64,000 nucleotides of DNA from Oceanobacillus sp. CFH 90083 (GTDB taxonomy: Bacteria > Bacillota > Bacilli > Bacillales > Amphibacillaceae). The position numbers and the translations under genes are program-made. The notes beneath the pieces are model-generated. The model searched no databases and was not told where the DNA came from. It worked only from the letters and a program-made list of their open reading frames with translations. Shown one piece after another: positions 47,285 through 57,958 of this stretch; the first letter of the stretch is position 1; each line of letters opens with the position of its first letter. Where the stretch lies: the NCBI RefSeq assembly GCF_009389585.1, contig NZ_VIYG01000005.1, positions 62,001 through 126,000 on the forward strand, written 5' to 3'.

Positions 47285-48493
47285 TCACCACATGACAATT
47301 CCCTTATTAATTAACTCATCTGTAATTTTATAAACAGAATTTAATTCACTGAAAACTATTTTCTTAACTTTTTCTTTTATTTTTTCGTCATCATCTAGCT
47401 TACTAATCTTTACAATTATGTGATCTGGGTCCTTTAAATGAGCTTCTTTTGTTGTCATAATATGAACATCTACAGGATTTCCTGTCTCTGCAAATAATTT
47501 TTTTGCCAATCTGTCTGTTAATATTCCATATAATTTACCAGTATGATCCAGTGGGTTTTTTCCAGCAGCAGCTTCAATACTCATAGATCTCATTGGAGTA
47601 ATTAACCCATTCAGCCTATTTCCTCTGCCAACAACACCAACATCCCCAGTATCCGCAACACTTCCTAAAACTGTTAAATACGCTCTTTTTCCTCGATCAG
47701 CAGAATTAACTATTATTTCAGGCTTTAATTCTAATTTCCTATAAATAAAATCATGTAGCTCTTTCATTACTTCATTTTTTCTTTGTTTATAGTGTTCCAT
47801 TGATTTAATTTGTTGTGCAAGGAAAGGTATATTAACAATAATTCTAAAAAAGTCTTTATTTCTTATGCCAAATACTTTCACATCCCACCCTGTATCTGAA
47901 TTTTTTTGTTTAAATTCTTCTCCATTTACAAATTGTTCAGTGAATAAAACCAACTTTTCCAACCTACTTAAAGGTGCATATCCATGTAAGAGATTACAAT
48001 CATTAGAAACAAGATTTTCATCACCAATTTTAATTAAATCATTCTCCTTCATTGGTCTATAACGTGTTTCTTTTCTACCTGGCCCTTTAGAATCAACTAC
48101 TTTAACATTAACCTTTAAATGTTTATCTGGTATAAAACCAGTTAAAACTTTTGATAAAACATCAATGCTTGCTTGTTTTAAAATTTCGGCTACTGGAATT
48201 CTATTTGTTGCATAACGATAAGCAGCTTTTCCAGCAAAAATAATCTCATAAGGCTTCGTAATTTCTCCAAAGCCAAATTGTATGTTAGCCTCCCCTCCTA
48301 TTAACATTACCTTATCAAACCAGTGATGTGCTATTCCACCAAAATTATCCAAACAATACTTAGAATAATACTCAGAGGCTTTTTCAGCTATTGAATCGCA
48401 AATAGTGTCAGGATGCCCTACTCCTTTTCTTTCAACTAATTCAAAATCTTTCTTTTCTATACTTACATCTTGATTGTTTAGAATAGAAATCAT
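47285..48493 (-). CDS. Archaeal-type S-adenosylmethionine synthetase
   Basis: This 402-residue enzyme belongs to the archaeal MAT family, not to bacterial MetK. It shows [42 protein letters not shown] and [19 protein letters not shown]. It makes SAM from methionine and ATP. Bacteria of this group carry metK elsewhere as the housekeeping copy, so this extra enzyme is probably a dedicated SAM supply for the cluster. The SAH/MTA-type deaminase at 49415 supports heavy SAM use. GAGGAG precedes the ATG. Confidence 0.9.
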   Translation of the reverse strand: MISILNNQDVSIEKKDFELVERKGVGHPDTICDSIAEKASEYYSKYCLDNFGGIAHHWFDKVMLIGGEANIQFGFGEITKPYEIIFAGKAAYRYATNRIPVAEILKQASIDVLSKVLTGFIPDKHLKVNVKVVDSKGPGRKETRYRPMKENDLIKIGDENLVSNDCNLLHGYAPLSRLEKLVLFTEQFVNGEEFKQKNSDTGWDVKVFGIRNKDFFRIIVNIPFLAQQIKSMEHYKQRKNEVMKELHDFIYRKLELKPEIIVNSADRGKRAYLTVLGSVADTGDVGVVGRGNRLNGLITPMRSMSIEAAAGKNPLDHTGKLYGILTDRLAKKLFAETGNPVDVHIMTTKEAHLKDPDHIIVKISKLDDDEKIKEKVKKIVFSELNSVYKITDELINKGIVMW

Positions 48494-48510
48494 TATATAT
48501 CTCCTCAGAT

Positions 48511-49284
48511 TTATTTTGCCGTATAACCGCCGTCTACCATTAAATTTTCTGCCGTAATAAAACTTGCTTCATCAGAAAGTAAAAATACAATAGGAGCCGC
48601 AATTTCCTCAGGTTCTGCATTTCTTTTTAGCATATGTGCTCCTCCAATATCGGGATGGGAATCGGCTTGTTCCCTATTCAATCCCTTATCTTTTTTTATA
48701 TAATATTCATTATTCTTCGTCCATACTGTACCAGGGTTTACAGCATTTACTCTAATATTCAGATTTGCCAAATCCATCGCCATGCATCTTGTCATATGAG
48801 TAACTGCCGCTTTCGTAGTATTGTATGTTAAATAATTTTCTTGAGCAACATGCCCAGATATTGAACTTATATTTACAATTGCACCTTTCCCGTTTTTTCT
48901 CATTTCAGGAACAACATATTTTACACTTAAAGCAGTACCTATTATATTTCCATCAATTATATATCGCCATTCTTCAGTAGTAGCATCAATACTTTTAAAT
49001 ACAAAACGCCCTGCACTTGTAACTAAAAAGTCTATTTTATTATAATGATTAACAACCTCAGTTACCATATTTTTTATACTATCTTCGTTGCATATATCAG
49101 TATGTACATAAAGAGCTGATACCCCTTTGCCTTTCAATTCAATTTCAAGTTTCCTTCCTAAAACATGATCAATATCTGCAATTACAACTTTCGCCCCATA
49201 GGTTCCTAATAAATCACATGTTGCTTTTCCTATTCCTTGAGCTCCTCCCGTTATAATTGCAACACTCCCTTCAATTCCTCTCAT
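48511..49284 (-). CDS. Short-chain dehydrogenase/reductase
   Basis: The 257-residue SDR has the cofactor motif TGGAQGIG, a D in VVIADIDH suggesting NAD preference, SAG in the NNAG position (LVTSAGRF), Ser in NISSISG, and the catalytic YNTTK. The C-terminal NLMVDGGYTAK is typical. It heads the run SDR, SAM synthetase, NDPK-like, kinase. In cyclitol pathways such enzymes oxidise a hydroxyl for later transamination, but no aminotransferase is visible in this window. Confidence 0.88.
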   Translation of the reverse strand: MRGIEGSVAIITGGAQGIGKATCDLLGTYGAKVVIADIDHVLGRKLEIELKGKGVSALYVHTDICNEDSIKNMVTEVVNHYNKIDFLVTSAGRFVFKSIDATTEEWRYIIDGNIIGTALSVKYVVPEMRKNGKGAIVNISSISGHVAQENYLTYNTTKAAVTHMTRCMAMDLANLNIRVNAVNPGTVWTKNNEYYIKKDKGLNREQADSHPDIGGAHMLKRNAEPEEIAAPIVFLLSDEASFITAENLMVDGGYTAK

Positions 49285-49414
49285 TACTACCCCCCCTTTT
49301 CATAAAAAACCTTTTACTATATGTAGAAATTATACTATGATACTAATTAACAAATCCAGACTTTTTAAAAAATAATGCAAATATCTGTCTTTCTTGGTAA
49401 TATTGTAAAGGAGA

Positions 49415-50722
49415 GTGAATTTTATGTCAAATACAATAATTAAAAATGGGAATATTTTAGCAATTAATGATGGCGTTATCAATTTCACTACTGGTAATAT
49501 CATAATTGAAAATGGGAACATCACATATATAGGTTCCAAAACACCTAGTTCTTTCGATACTTTTGACACTGTCATAAAAGGTGAAAATAGTGTATATATA
49601 CCTGGCCTAGTTAATACTCACACTCATGCGACCATGGCACTCATGAGAGGTCATGGAGATGATTTAAAACTACAAGATTGGCTAGAAAAAAAAATGTGGC
49701 CGATGGAAAGAAAGCTAATCGAGGAAGATATAAAAAACGGTACTTTACTATCAATTTTGGAAATGGTAAAAACAGGTACAACTACCTTTTTAGATATGTT
49801 TGACAAAATGGATATTGTTGCAGAGGCAATTGAATCTTCTGGTATGAGAGCATGTTTAGTCGATGGTCTAATAAGTACTGGTTCAACTACACGTGATAAC
49901 GAAAACCTGTTAAAGGCAAAGGAGTTCTCTAAAAACTGGCACAAAAAAGCTGAGGGACGAATCACTGTGATGATGGGCCCTCATTCAACTTATACATGTG
50001 AACCCCAATATATTGAAAAGATAATCGACGTAGCAAAGGAATTAAAATTACCCTTACACACTCATTTATCGGAAAACAAATATGAGTTCGATTTAATTAA
50101 ATCCTTATATGGTAAAAGCCCTGTAGAACACCTTAATAGCTTAGGTTTTTTTTCAAATCCTTGTCTAGTAGCACATTGTGTACATTTAACTAAATCTGAC
50201 ATAAATTTACTATATGAAAATAACGTCAATGTTTCACATAACCCTTCTAGCAATCTAAAACTAGGTAGCGGAATTGCGCCAATCCCAACACTTTTAGAAA
50301 AAGGTATAAATGTTTCAATTGGTACTGACAGTGCAGCAAGTAATAATACATTAGACATGTTAAGTGAATTAAGGTTAGCTGCTTTGATTCATAAAGGATT
50401 ATCTAATGATCCCACGGTCTTATCTGCAGGAGAAATGATCCAAATCGGGACCATAAAAGGAGCCAAATCACTTTTTCTTGATAACATTGGTCAATTATCA
50501 ATAGGTATGGAGGCAGATATTATTTCTATTGATTTAGAAAAATCAAATATGTATCCGAAGTCATGTTTATTATCTCATATTATTTACTCACTACCTAGTA
50601 ATAATATCAAAGATGTATGGATTAAAGGGGAAAGGGTAGTCTCGAATGGCATCTGCACAACATTAGATGAAGAAAAGATTTTATTCAATGCCGAAAAATC
50701 ATACAAACGCCTTACTCAATGA
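49415..50722 (+). CDS. S-adenosylhomocysteine / methylthioadenosine deaminase (MtaD-like)
   Basis: The 435-residue amidohydrolase has the metal motif NTHTHATMALMRGHGDD, the LPLHTHLSEN strand, HCVHLT and GTDSAASNN. These are the layout of the MtaD/SAH deaminase group. It would deaminate SAH or MTA to the inosyl form. It is the only cluster gene on the plus strand, divergent from the SDR-SAM synthetase operon, with AAAGGAGAG upstream. Clearing the by-product of methylation or aminopropyl-type transfer is the natural role; the exact substrate is not decided. Confidence 0.87.
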   Translation: MNFMSNTIIKNGNILAINDGVINFTTGNIIIENGNITYIGSKTPSSFDTFDTVIKGENSVYIPGLVNTHTHATMALMRGHGDDLKLQDWLEKKMWPMERKLIEEDIKNGTLLSILEMVKTGTTTFLDMFDKMDIVAEAIESSGMRACLVDGLISTGSTTRDNENLLKAKEFSKNWHKKAEGRITVMMGPHSTYTCEPQYIEKIIDVAKELKLPLHTHLSENKYEFDLIKSLYGKSPVEHLNSLGFFSNPCLVAHCVHLTKSDINLLYENNVNVSHNPSSNLKLGSGIAPIPTLLEKGINVSIGTDSAASNNTLDMLSELRLAALIHKGLSNDPTVLSAGEMIQIGTIKGAKSLFLDNIGQLSIGMEADIISIDLEKSNMYPKSCLLSHIIYSLPSNNIKDVWIKGERVVSNGICTTLDEEKILFNAEKSYKRLTQ

Positions 50723-51224
50723 AAAACACATGTGAAACATATGACTATTATTATAGTAGTTTTTTTGATGAACCTCCATTTATTTTAAGACTGTATAAAA
50801 CTAATTCGAAACAATCTTAATTGCTAAAACCTTAACAAAAAGGTGTTAACACAAGAGCCAGATTATGAGAGATTTTGCAGCTTCAGTTATTTGAAAAAAG
50901 ACAAAAAGCACAATGGAAATAAACTGTTGCCCTAGTCTCTCCCTAAAATACGAACATTTTAAAGGAATAACATTGACCTACTAACTATTAAACAAAATTC
51001 AGATAATGTTAACTAACTATGAGTAAAATATATACTATTTTGAGAACTTTTAAAAGCGATTAATTAATAAAATTTCAAATTAAGAACACCTTATATATTA
51101 TTGAAGGTATATTATTCTTTATGGCACATATAATAATAATTAATCCAAATAATAATCTATTTCATGGTTATTTACCTTAAAGGGCTTTAAGTAGCTTATA
51201 TTTGCTATTAAATCAACCATTATT
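50723..51224. other. Intergenic region after the deaminase gene
   Basis: A weak hairpin (ACTAT and ATAGT, 50744-50757) followed by a T-run at 50760-50766 could end the plus-strand deaminase transcript. The remaining 450 bases hold no convincing gene; a patch near 50830-50940 may be old transposon debris. Confidence 0.4.
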
Positions 51225-52958
51225 CTACTCATTCATTATCCCGGTATCATCCTCTTCCGATTGTACTAATCTAGAATAATACTTCCCATTAAGCAAAAGT
51301 TGAGGATGATCTCCCTGTTCTACAATCACTCCATTCTCTAACACAAAAATACAATCTGCATTTTTGATCGTTGACAACCTATGAGCGATGATGATGTTTG
51401 TTTTTCCCTTACGGTATTGATCAATTTTACTTTGAATACTTTTTTCTGTTATTAAATCTAACGCCGAAGTAGCTTCATCAAAAATTAAGATTTCTGTATT
51501 TTTAATTAATGCCCTAGCAATTGCAATCCTTTGTCTTTGTCCGCCAGATAATGTAATACCTCTTTCTCCAATTACTGTATTATACTTATCAGGTAAAGAT
51601 TGGATATAGTCATGAATTTCTGCAAGCTTGCAGACTTTTATCATTTCACTATCACTAAAGTCTTGCCCAAGAATAATATTACTACGAATAGTGTCAGGAT
51701 ATAAATAGGGTTCTTGTGAAACAACTGAGATTCTACGTATCCAATCATGACGATTAATGTCAGAAAGTCCCTTTTCATTAACTATAATACTTCCTGCAGA
51801 TGGTTCATAAAAGCGCAATAAAAGCTGAGCAATCGTTGACTTACCACTACCACTTGAACCCACGATAGCTATTTTTTTCCCAATTGGCAGTTCTACTGTT
51901 AAATTATCTAAAATGTATCCTGTTTTAGATTCATATTTAAAATAAACTTGGTTGAATAAGAGTTTATCTATTCGTCTCTCAATTTTTTTTGTACCCTCTT
52001 TCCATGTAGGAGCATCCATCACACGACGTATACGATCTAGACTCGCCATTTTCCCCGAAAAATTCATTGTCATGTTGAAAAGATTTTGGAAACTGGTAAC
52101 AAGTTGATTACTAAATTGATATATGACAACAAATATACCAATTGACATTTGGCCTTGTAATACTAGATATCCACCATAACCTAATATAAATACTGTAATC
52201 CCCCATCTTATTGGTTCACTACTAATTAATTGTTTATTAATTAGCTTTCCTTCTTTCATAACCGCTTCATAATATTTTTTGAAATAATTCTGATAAATTT
52301 TTGATTCCCATTTCATTCGATGATATGCAATGACCTCTCTTGTAGAAGATATTCCTTCTTCCATGTGTACAATTAAATCAGATTTTGTTTCCTGAACTCT
52401 CTTGGCTTTATCTTTTAATTTGGACGAGAAGTACCGCCCTAGCCATGCATATACCATACAGCACAACAAACTAAATACAAGAATAATAGGACTGTTCAAA
52501 CCAATAATAATAAATAGTGCAATAAGAGATGCCAATTGTTGAACAAATCTTGGAACATCATTGGCTATCATTACTCCTACCTTTTCAACATCATTAACAA
52601 TATAATGCACATAAGCCCCTGTACGTTCTTTCTCGAATGTGGCAGTAGGTATTTTGTACATATAATTCATAAAATCACGGACTAAATGTTCAATAATAGC
52701 TGCACGTACCTTATATATAACATATGGACCAAGAGTGAACAATAAGGAATAACCTACAAAAGCTAAGATCATAAGCGATATAATGAGATAAAAATTTGTA
52801 AAATCATTCGCTATTAATACACCGTCTATTAAACTCTGTTGCAACCCAATAGTTGCTAGATACGCATAAGATTCTACAATCATCAGAATAATTGCCAATA
52901 CTAATAATCGTTTATTCGGACGTATATATTTTCTCAACCATTGCAGATTGCGCTTCAT
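51225..52958 (-). CDS. ABC exporter subunit B (transmembrane-ATPase)
   Basis: The 577-residue half-transporter has six hydrophobic segments in the first 300 residues and an ATPase domain with Walker A GSSGSGKST, signature LSGGQRQRIAIARAL, Walker B EILIFDEATSALD and the H-loop IIAHRLSTI. It is translationally coupled to the upstream transporter gene (overlap at 52958). The pair would form a heterodimeric exporter for the cluster product, possibly also giving resistance. Confidence 0.92.
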   Translation of the reverse strand: MKRNLQWLRKYIRPNKRLLVLAIILMIVESYAYLATIGLQQSLIDGVLIANDFTNFYLIISLMILAFVGYSLLFTLGPYVIYKVRAAIIEHLVRDFMNYMYKIPTATFEKERTGAYVHYIVNDVEKVGVMIANDVPRFVQQLASLIALFIIIGLNSPIILVFSLLCCMVYAWLGRYFSSKLKDKAKRVQETKSDLIVHMEEGISSTREVIAYHRMKWESKIYQNYFKKYYEAVMKEGKLINKQLISSEPIRWGITVFILGYGGYLVLQGQMSIGIFVVIYQFSNQLVTSFQNLFNMTMNFSGKMASLDRIRRVMDAPTWKEGTKKIERRIDKLLFNQVYFKYESKTGYILDNLTVELPIGKKIAIVGSSGSGKSTIAQLLLRFYEPSAGSIIVNEKGLSDINRHDWIRRISVVSQEPYLYPDTIRSNIILGQDFSDSEMIKVCKLAEIHDYIQSLPDKYNTVIGERGITLSGGQRQRIAIARALIKNTEILIFDEATSALDLITEKSIQSKIDQYRKGKTNIIIAHRLSTIKNADCIFVLENGVIVEQGDHPQLLLNGKYYSRLVQSEEDDTGIMNE

Positions 52959-54727
52959 TAAATATCCTCCTTTTCCAACTTCTCCCCAAATGACAAATGA
53001 TAAAAAGCTCCTCTTCTCTTCATTAACTCATCATACGTTCCACTTTCTACTATTTTACCTTTATCAATTAATACAATACGGTCATAATCTTTAATTGTTG
53101 ATAATCGATGGGCTACAGTAATGGTTGTTCTTTTTTGCATCAATCGTTGAAGTGCATCTTGTACTTCTTTTTCACTGACTGTATCTAAAGAAGCAGTGGC
53201 TTCATCTAACAAAATAATAGGAGGACTTTTTAAAAACATTCTTGCAATTGAAATTCTTTGCTTTTGTCCACCAGATAATTTCAGACCCCGTTCTCCTAGT
53301 AATGTATCATAACCATTTGGTAATTGAAGAATAAAATCATGAGCAAATGCAGCTTTTGCTGCTTGTACCACCTCATCTTCTCTTGCACCTGGCCTACCAA
53401 ATAAAATATTTTCTCGAACACTTGTACCGAATAGATAAGTCTCTTGAAAAACAAATCCTAGATTTTCTCTTAAATTCTCGAAGCTTAGGCTCTTAATTGG
53501 ATAATTATCTAACAAAATTCTCCCTTTTTCAGGATCATAGAACCGTCCCATAAGCTTTAATATTGTCGATTTTCCATTTCCACTTCCACCAACAATGGCT
53601 ATTTTTTGTCCTGCAGAAATAAACAAATTAAATCCTTTTAGCACCTCAGGGCCATTTGGATAACGAAAGAAAACACCTTCAAACTCTATATCCCCATGTA
53701 CAGCATTATTGAATTTTGCTTGTGTTTCTTCCTCTACCTCAGGTCGAATTCTAGTAAAACGATATATTCTTTCAGCTTGATCCATTAAAACCCGCTGTTC
53801 TGTAATGGACGTTACCACTGACGTTAGAATATGCATCGTTTGAAAGTAATATATCAAAAATGCTACAAAAGCACCAGTAGACAATTCGTCTGTTAAAGTA
53901 AGATGTGAACCAATGATTATTATTGCAATTCCACCTACATAATAAGACATACGACGATTTGTTCCTCTTAAATAAGCATACCAAATTGTTTTAATCATTG
54001 ATTGATTTAATTGTCTATTCTTCCTATTCACATTGGACAAATCCCACGATTCAACTGCGCTTGCACGAATATCATAAAGCGAGGCAATACTCTCATAAAT
54101 TTTTTGGTTAAATTTAACTCGATTATCAGCGGTTAGTTTTCCATATTCAGACGCTTTTTTCTCTAGATAAGGACCAAATATGTAATATAATAGAAGGCTT
54201 GGAATAATAATTAGGCTTAATTGCCAGCTTATTATAGACATTAAAGTCAACGAAATAACTGAAAAAATAGAGTTATTTATCATCCAAGGTAACAGGCGAC
54301 TATAAAGATCACGTAAAGCTGCAACTTCTGTATTCATAAGTGCTAGGCTTTCTCCTATCGGATGTTTCTCAAAATAGGCGAAACCTAGTTTCCTTAAATG
54401 TGAATAGATAGAAAATTGCATGTCACGTGAAGCCTTCTCTTGTAAGGAGCGTTGAACAATATTCTTTACAGCCAAAAAAATGATTATAAGAATCACAAGA
54501 AATACTACTAAGATTAGTAACCAAATAAATGTATATGTATATTCTTTTGTTAAGGTCTCATCAATAAAAAATTGAATGATTTTTGGAATAACAAGCTGCG
54601 CACCAGTGGTAATTAAACTACAAAAAATTAATAAAAATAGAATTAATTTATATGGTTTTAAAAAAGATAGTGTCCATAAGTAAACTCGAAATAGATGGTA
54701 TTTGTGATTATTAACTTGTGTATTCAA
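52958..54727 (-). CDS. ABC exporter subunit A (transmembrane-ATPase)
   Basis: This 589-residue protein has the same fused layout as its partner: an N-terminal membrane domain, then Walker A GGSGNGKST, signature LSGGQKQRISIARMF, Walker B IILLDEATASLD and VAHRLSTI. Both ATPase sites look complete in the two subunits. It is the first gene of the export operon and lies at the upstream end of the cluster. Confidence 0.92.
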   Translation of the reverse strand: MNTQVNNHKYHLFRVYLWTLSFLKPYKLILFLLIFCSLITTGAQLVIPKIIQFFIDETLTKEYTYTFIWLLILVVFLVILIIIFLAVKNIVQRSLQEKASRDMQFSIYSHLRKLGFAYFEKHPIGESLALMNTEVAALRDLYSRLLPWMINNSIFSVISLTLMSIISWQLSLIIIPSLLLYYIFGPYLEKKASEYGKLTADNRVKFNQKIYESIASLYDIRASAVESWDLSNVNRKNRQLNQSMIKTIWYAYLRGTNRRMSYYVGGIAIIIIGSHLTLTDELSTGAFVAFLIYYFQTMHILTSVVTSITEQRVLMDQAERIYRFTRIRPEVEEETQAKFNNAVHGDIEFEGVFFRYPNGPEVLKGFNLFISAGQKIAIVGGSGNGKSTILKLMGRFYDPEKGRILLDNYPIKSLSFENLRENLGFVFQETYLFGTSVRENILFGRPGAREDEVVQAAKAAFAHDFILQLPNGYDTLLGERGLKLSGGQKQRISIARMFLKSPPIILLDEATASLDTVSEKEVQDALQRLMQKRTTITVAHRLSTIKDYDRIVLIDKGKIVESGTYDELMKRRGAFYHLSFGEKLEKEDI

Positions 54728-55688
54728 CCCAATCCCCTCTTTTTTATTATATTATCTTATAAATATGTAAAATCTACAACACCTAATAATTACTTATATC
54801 ACAAATATATACTAATAATAACTAATTGATTTACCTTGTTTAAAGAGATTAAAAGTACCACTTCATCTTACATTTATTTGGTTGGCCGTTGCCAGCAATA
54901 CTTTGACTACAAGTTACATTGTTTATTAGACATAGCACCTTTTCTTTTATATCTATAATGATCTAATTTTTATGTTTGTTTTTTAAACTGCAACTAACAT
55001 TTTTTCACTTCACTTCTTTCTTTTTTCAAACATTCCTAAATGGCAGCTTGTTGTGAGTTATTCATTTGGAATATGATGAATTAAACCAGAGATATATTCT
55101 TTTTCGTTGTCGCTTCTAGCTTCTCTTCTCATATACTATCTCGTTGCCATAAAGATATGTCTCGCAAATGCTTATCAATTATAAAAATCACAATACAAGT
55201 ATTCATCTCTACTAGACACTTGCTTATATCAACATATTATATTTTGCAATAATTTGAATAATTTTTTAATATCCGCAAAATGCAGAGACGCTGCTTATGG
55301 ACAACCAGCTGTCACTCTTTGAGGCACCAGAGATCCCATCTTTGGTAGAATGAAATATGAAAAGACCTCCTTTAAGTTGTTTAGTAGCCATTTAACCGGT
55401 ACTAAAATTGCACCAAACAACAGTGGTATTTTTGTTATTTCCGCCACCTTTTCGTGTTTTTATTAAAAAATCACCTCTTGATTTTTTATGGCAACTCAAA
55501 TAACTCTTTGGCAGATTTTCACCAATTAAAGTTTGTTCAATCATTTATTACGAAAGGAAGCTATCTTCTATTTTCAAAGGCAATACATTCTAATTTAATA
55601 TTGAATTAAGCAAATATTTTTCTTGATAACACAACCCATTTATAAATTCACATATTCTATTCTTTAAAATAACTGTAGCTTTATTATT
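54728..55688. other. Degenerate non-coding region
   Basis: No intact gene. The stretch is AT-rich and holds short patches that look like transposon debris, for example a plus-strand MDNQLSLFEAPEIPSLVE near 55298 that stops soon after. It marks the boundary between the active cluster and the decayed gene set to the right. Confidence 0.45.
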
Positions 55689-56460
55689 TTATAGCAGCAG
55701 ATTATTTTTAATTGTTAGTGATAACAGCATTAAAGTTTCTCGATTTAAAGATTCTCTTTCAGCTTTCATAAATTCTAGAGAATAACAGTCATCAAATAAT
55801 CTATCTATTAATAAAATATGTTCCGAAATTTTAGAGACATATTTTTTCAATACAGAGTAAAATGAAATACCATAAGTGACATCAAAGGTTGTATCTAATA
55901 GTAAATCTTTTTGGGATAAGTTTTCTACATTAAGGTATTTAGCAAAACGTCCTTTACTAATTCTTGATCCACTTTATAGGAAAAGTCTTTTAAATAAATA
56001 CTTATTGTTTCTTTAAAAATAAGTTCTTCATTATATTTGATGGCAAACTTATAAAATAGCGTTACATTTTCAAATGACCATGTAACAGATTCAAACTTTC
56101 CATTGTCATTGTGAAATACACAATGACATGCTTTCTTTGTAAGTCTATTCCATATATTAATATATCATGGTAATAATGTTCGTTTTGATACCTACTGGAT
56201 TTACCGAAAAAAAGTAGTCACAAAAGAAGTAGACATATCCCTTTCTTAATATAATCCTTTCAAAAAATGATATTAAATGTTTCTCATCTTCAAGTAAATC
56301 GCAATTTCTTGTTTTAATAACAAACAGTTATCGATTATTAAAAACATCCTTAATATGACTCGATATCGGTAAAGATTGTATTGTATGATCTGTTTTTATT
56401 GCTAGACTAAAGTAATATAAATTGTTCCAAGTAATACTGTTTCTATTAAAAGTAGCAATC
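55689..56460 (-). pseudogene. BtrH-like protein, multiply frameshifted
   Basis: Joined minus-strand frames read SITWNNLYYFSLAIKTDHTI, then FERIILRKGYVYFFCDYFF, YYHDILIYGIDLQRKHVIV, GKFESVTWSFENVTLFYKFA and a long C-terminal stretch to the stop at 55689. The central part has the D-FY ... H-I-IYG-D order of the C39-like BtrH N-terminal family, as in the intact gene at 20279. At least three frameshifts and a stop are present. Confidence 0.5.
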
Positions 56461-56787
56461 ATATACAGAAAAGGTTAAAAACTTAGGGTTTTTACTATTG
56501 ATTTAAAATTTAAATTATTTTTCATAATGCTCATTATACAGCTGAAAGCAATCGGTTACAATATTTTATAAAAATTATTAAATAAGTAGCTCTCCCCACT
56601 TGCGTTAGTTTCCTTAAACTCTCGTGAACTGACCACATGGCCAATCTATAATTCAATTTAGAATGATAACAGATAGCTTTGTGTTTCTGACGTAGTAGCT
56701 TTATAAATATTGATGATAGTTTAATAATTGGACATACCCAATGGAGATTTGTAACATAAATATAATAGTCTCCTTAAGGGTCCAAAA

Positions 56788-57225
56788 ATGACAAAACGAT
56801 ACAATAAGGAATGTAAATTATATACAATGAAACTGGGAGTGGAAGATGAGAGAAAAGTAGCCGAAGTGGCAAGAGAATTAGATTTTAAGCCCCAGACGCA
56901 AGCAGAAACTGACAGCCCATATAAAACGGGTATTTATTACCTCCCCAAAATATGGATGTTCTAAGATTTCACGCAGTGAAGGGATACCTGTTTCTCAAAA
57001 ACAGTGAAGAAATATAAGGCGACAACGAACTCAGACCATTCGCAGTCTGTCTTCCCTAATCTATTGAATCAAAATTTTCAGTTAGACAAGTCAGGACAAG
57101 TATGGGCAAGCTATATCATGTATATTTGAACAAGAAAAGAATGGGTGCACTAAGCGACTGTTATGGATTTATTTCCCAGAAGGATTATGAGTGGGCAATG
57201 AGTCATCGAATAACTAAATAATTAA
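56788..57225 (+). pseudogene. IS3-family transposase remnant
   Basis: The ATG at 56788 opens MTKRYNKECKLYTMKLGVED and EVARELDF, an IS3 OrfA-like start. After frameshifts the OrfB signature region appears as TTNSDHSQSVFPNLLNQNF and SGQVWASYIMYI, where the normal form would be a VWVxDITYI strand with the first catalytic Asp. The Asp is lost. Confidence 0.7.
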
Positions 57226-57289
57226 CACTCTCGACATTAAAAAATGCAATTAACCACCAACACCGTGAAAAAGATTGGTTCATCATTCC

Positions 57290-57945
57290 GATGTATTTTC
57301 CATCTTGTTTAACACCAATTCTTTGTGGGTATGTTTGGTTATTCCTACTTTTAAATTGTCAGGAACAATGATTTGAGTGGTTCCTCCCATGTATTCAAAT
57401 GTGTGTTGATGGATCTTTAGCCGCTAAATCCATGGATAATGAACCTTCGACATAAGAAAGCTGCGAACACAGTAAAGTTGCCGTAAATACATATACTTTT
57501 ACTTTTTCTCCTGTATCGGAATCAATGATAAATAAAGGAGAACCTGCCCAATCTACTTCTAACAATTTCCCTGGTTTCCGTTTAATTCGCAGTGTGGCTT
57601 TGTGTTTTTGGACATAGTTATGATAATGTTCTGTGAATGTCCGATAGCTTCCTCTGTTCTTGAGACTTCCTCACATACTCTTCATGAAGTAATGTTAAGG
57701 TAACATATTGTTTATCCAACTCTTGATGCAGATAATCAAAATCAATCATACATCGACCGGAAGCCTCTAGTTTTTTCTCAGGATAGAGAAAATCTTCCAT
57801 CCAAGTATCCGTCATTTCTTCATCTAACGGACACTTCACCCCTCTTTTTGACGTGAATGGCGGGTCATCGCTGCGATATTTAGTAAACTCCTTTCCTCAT
57901 CATATAATTCCAGTATCTGTCGATATGGGAACATAAAGAATCTCC
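57290..57945 (-). pseudogene. IS21 IstA transposase remnant
   Basis: Minus-strand frames show MIDFDYLHQELDKQYVTLTL LHEEY-like text (57618-57839 region). Then come ATLRIKRKPGKLLEVDWAGS with the first catalytic Asp, DTGEKVKVYVFTATLLCSQL and a tail with stops. These are the IstA landmarks. IstB is absent. Confidence 0.72.
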
Positions 57946-57958
57946 TGTATTCCTAATG

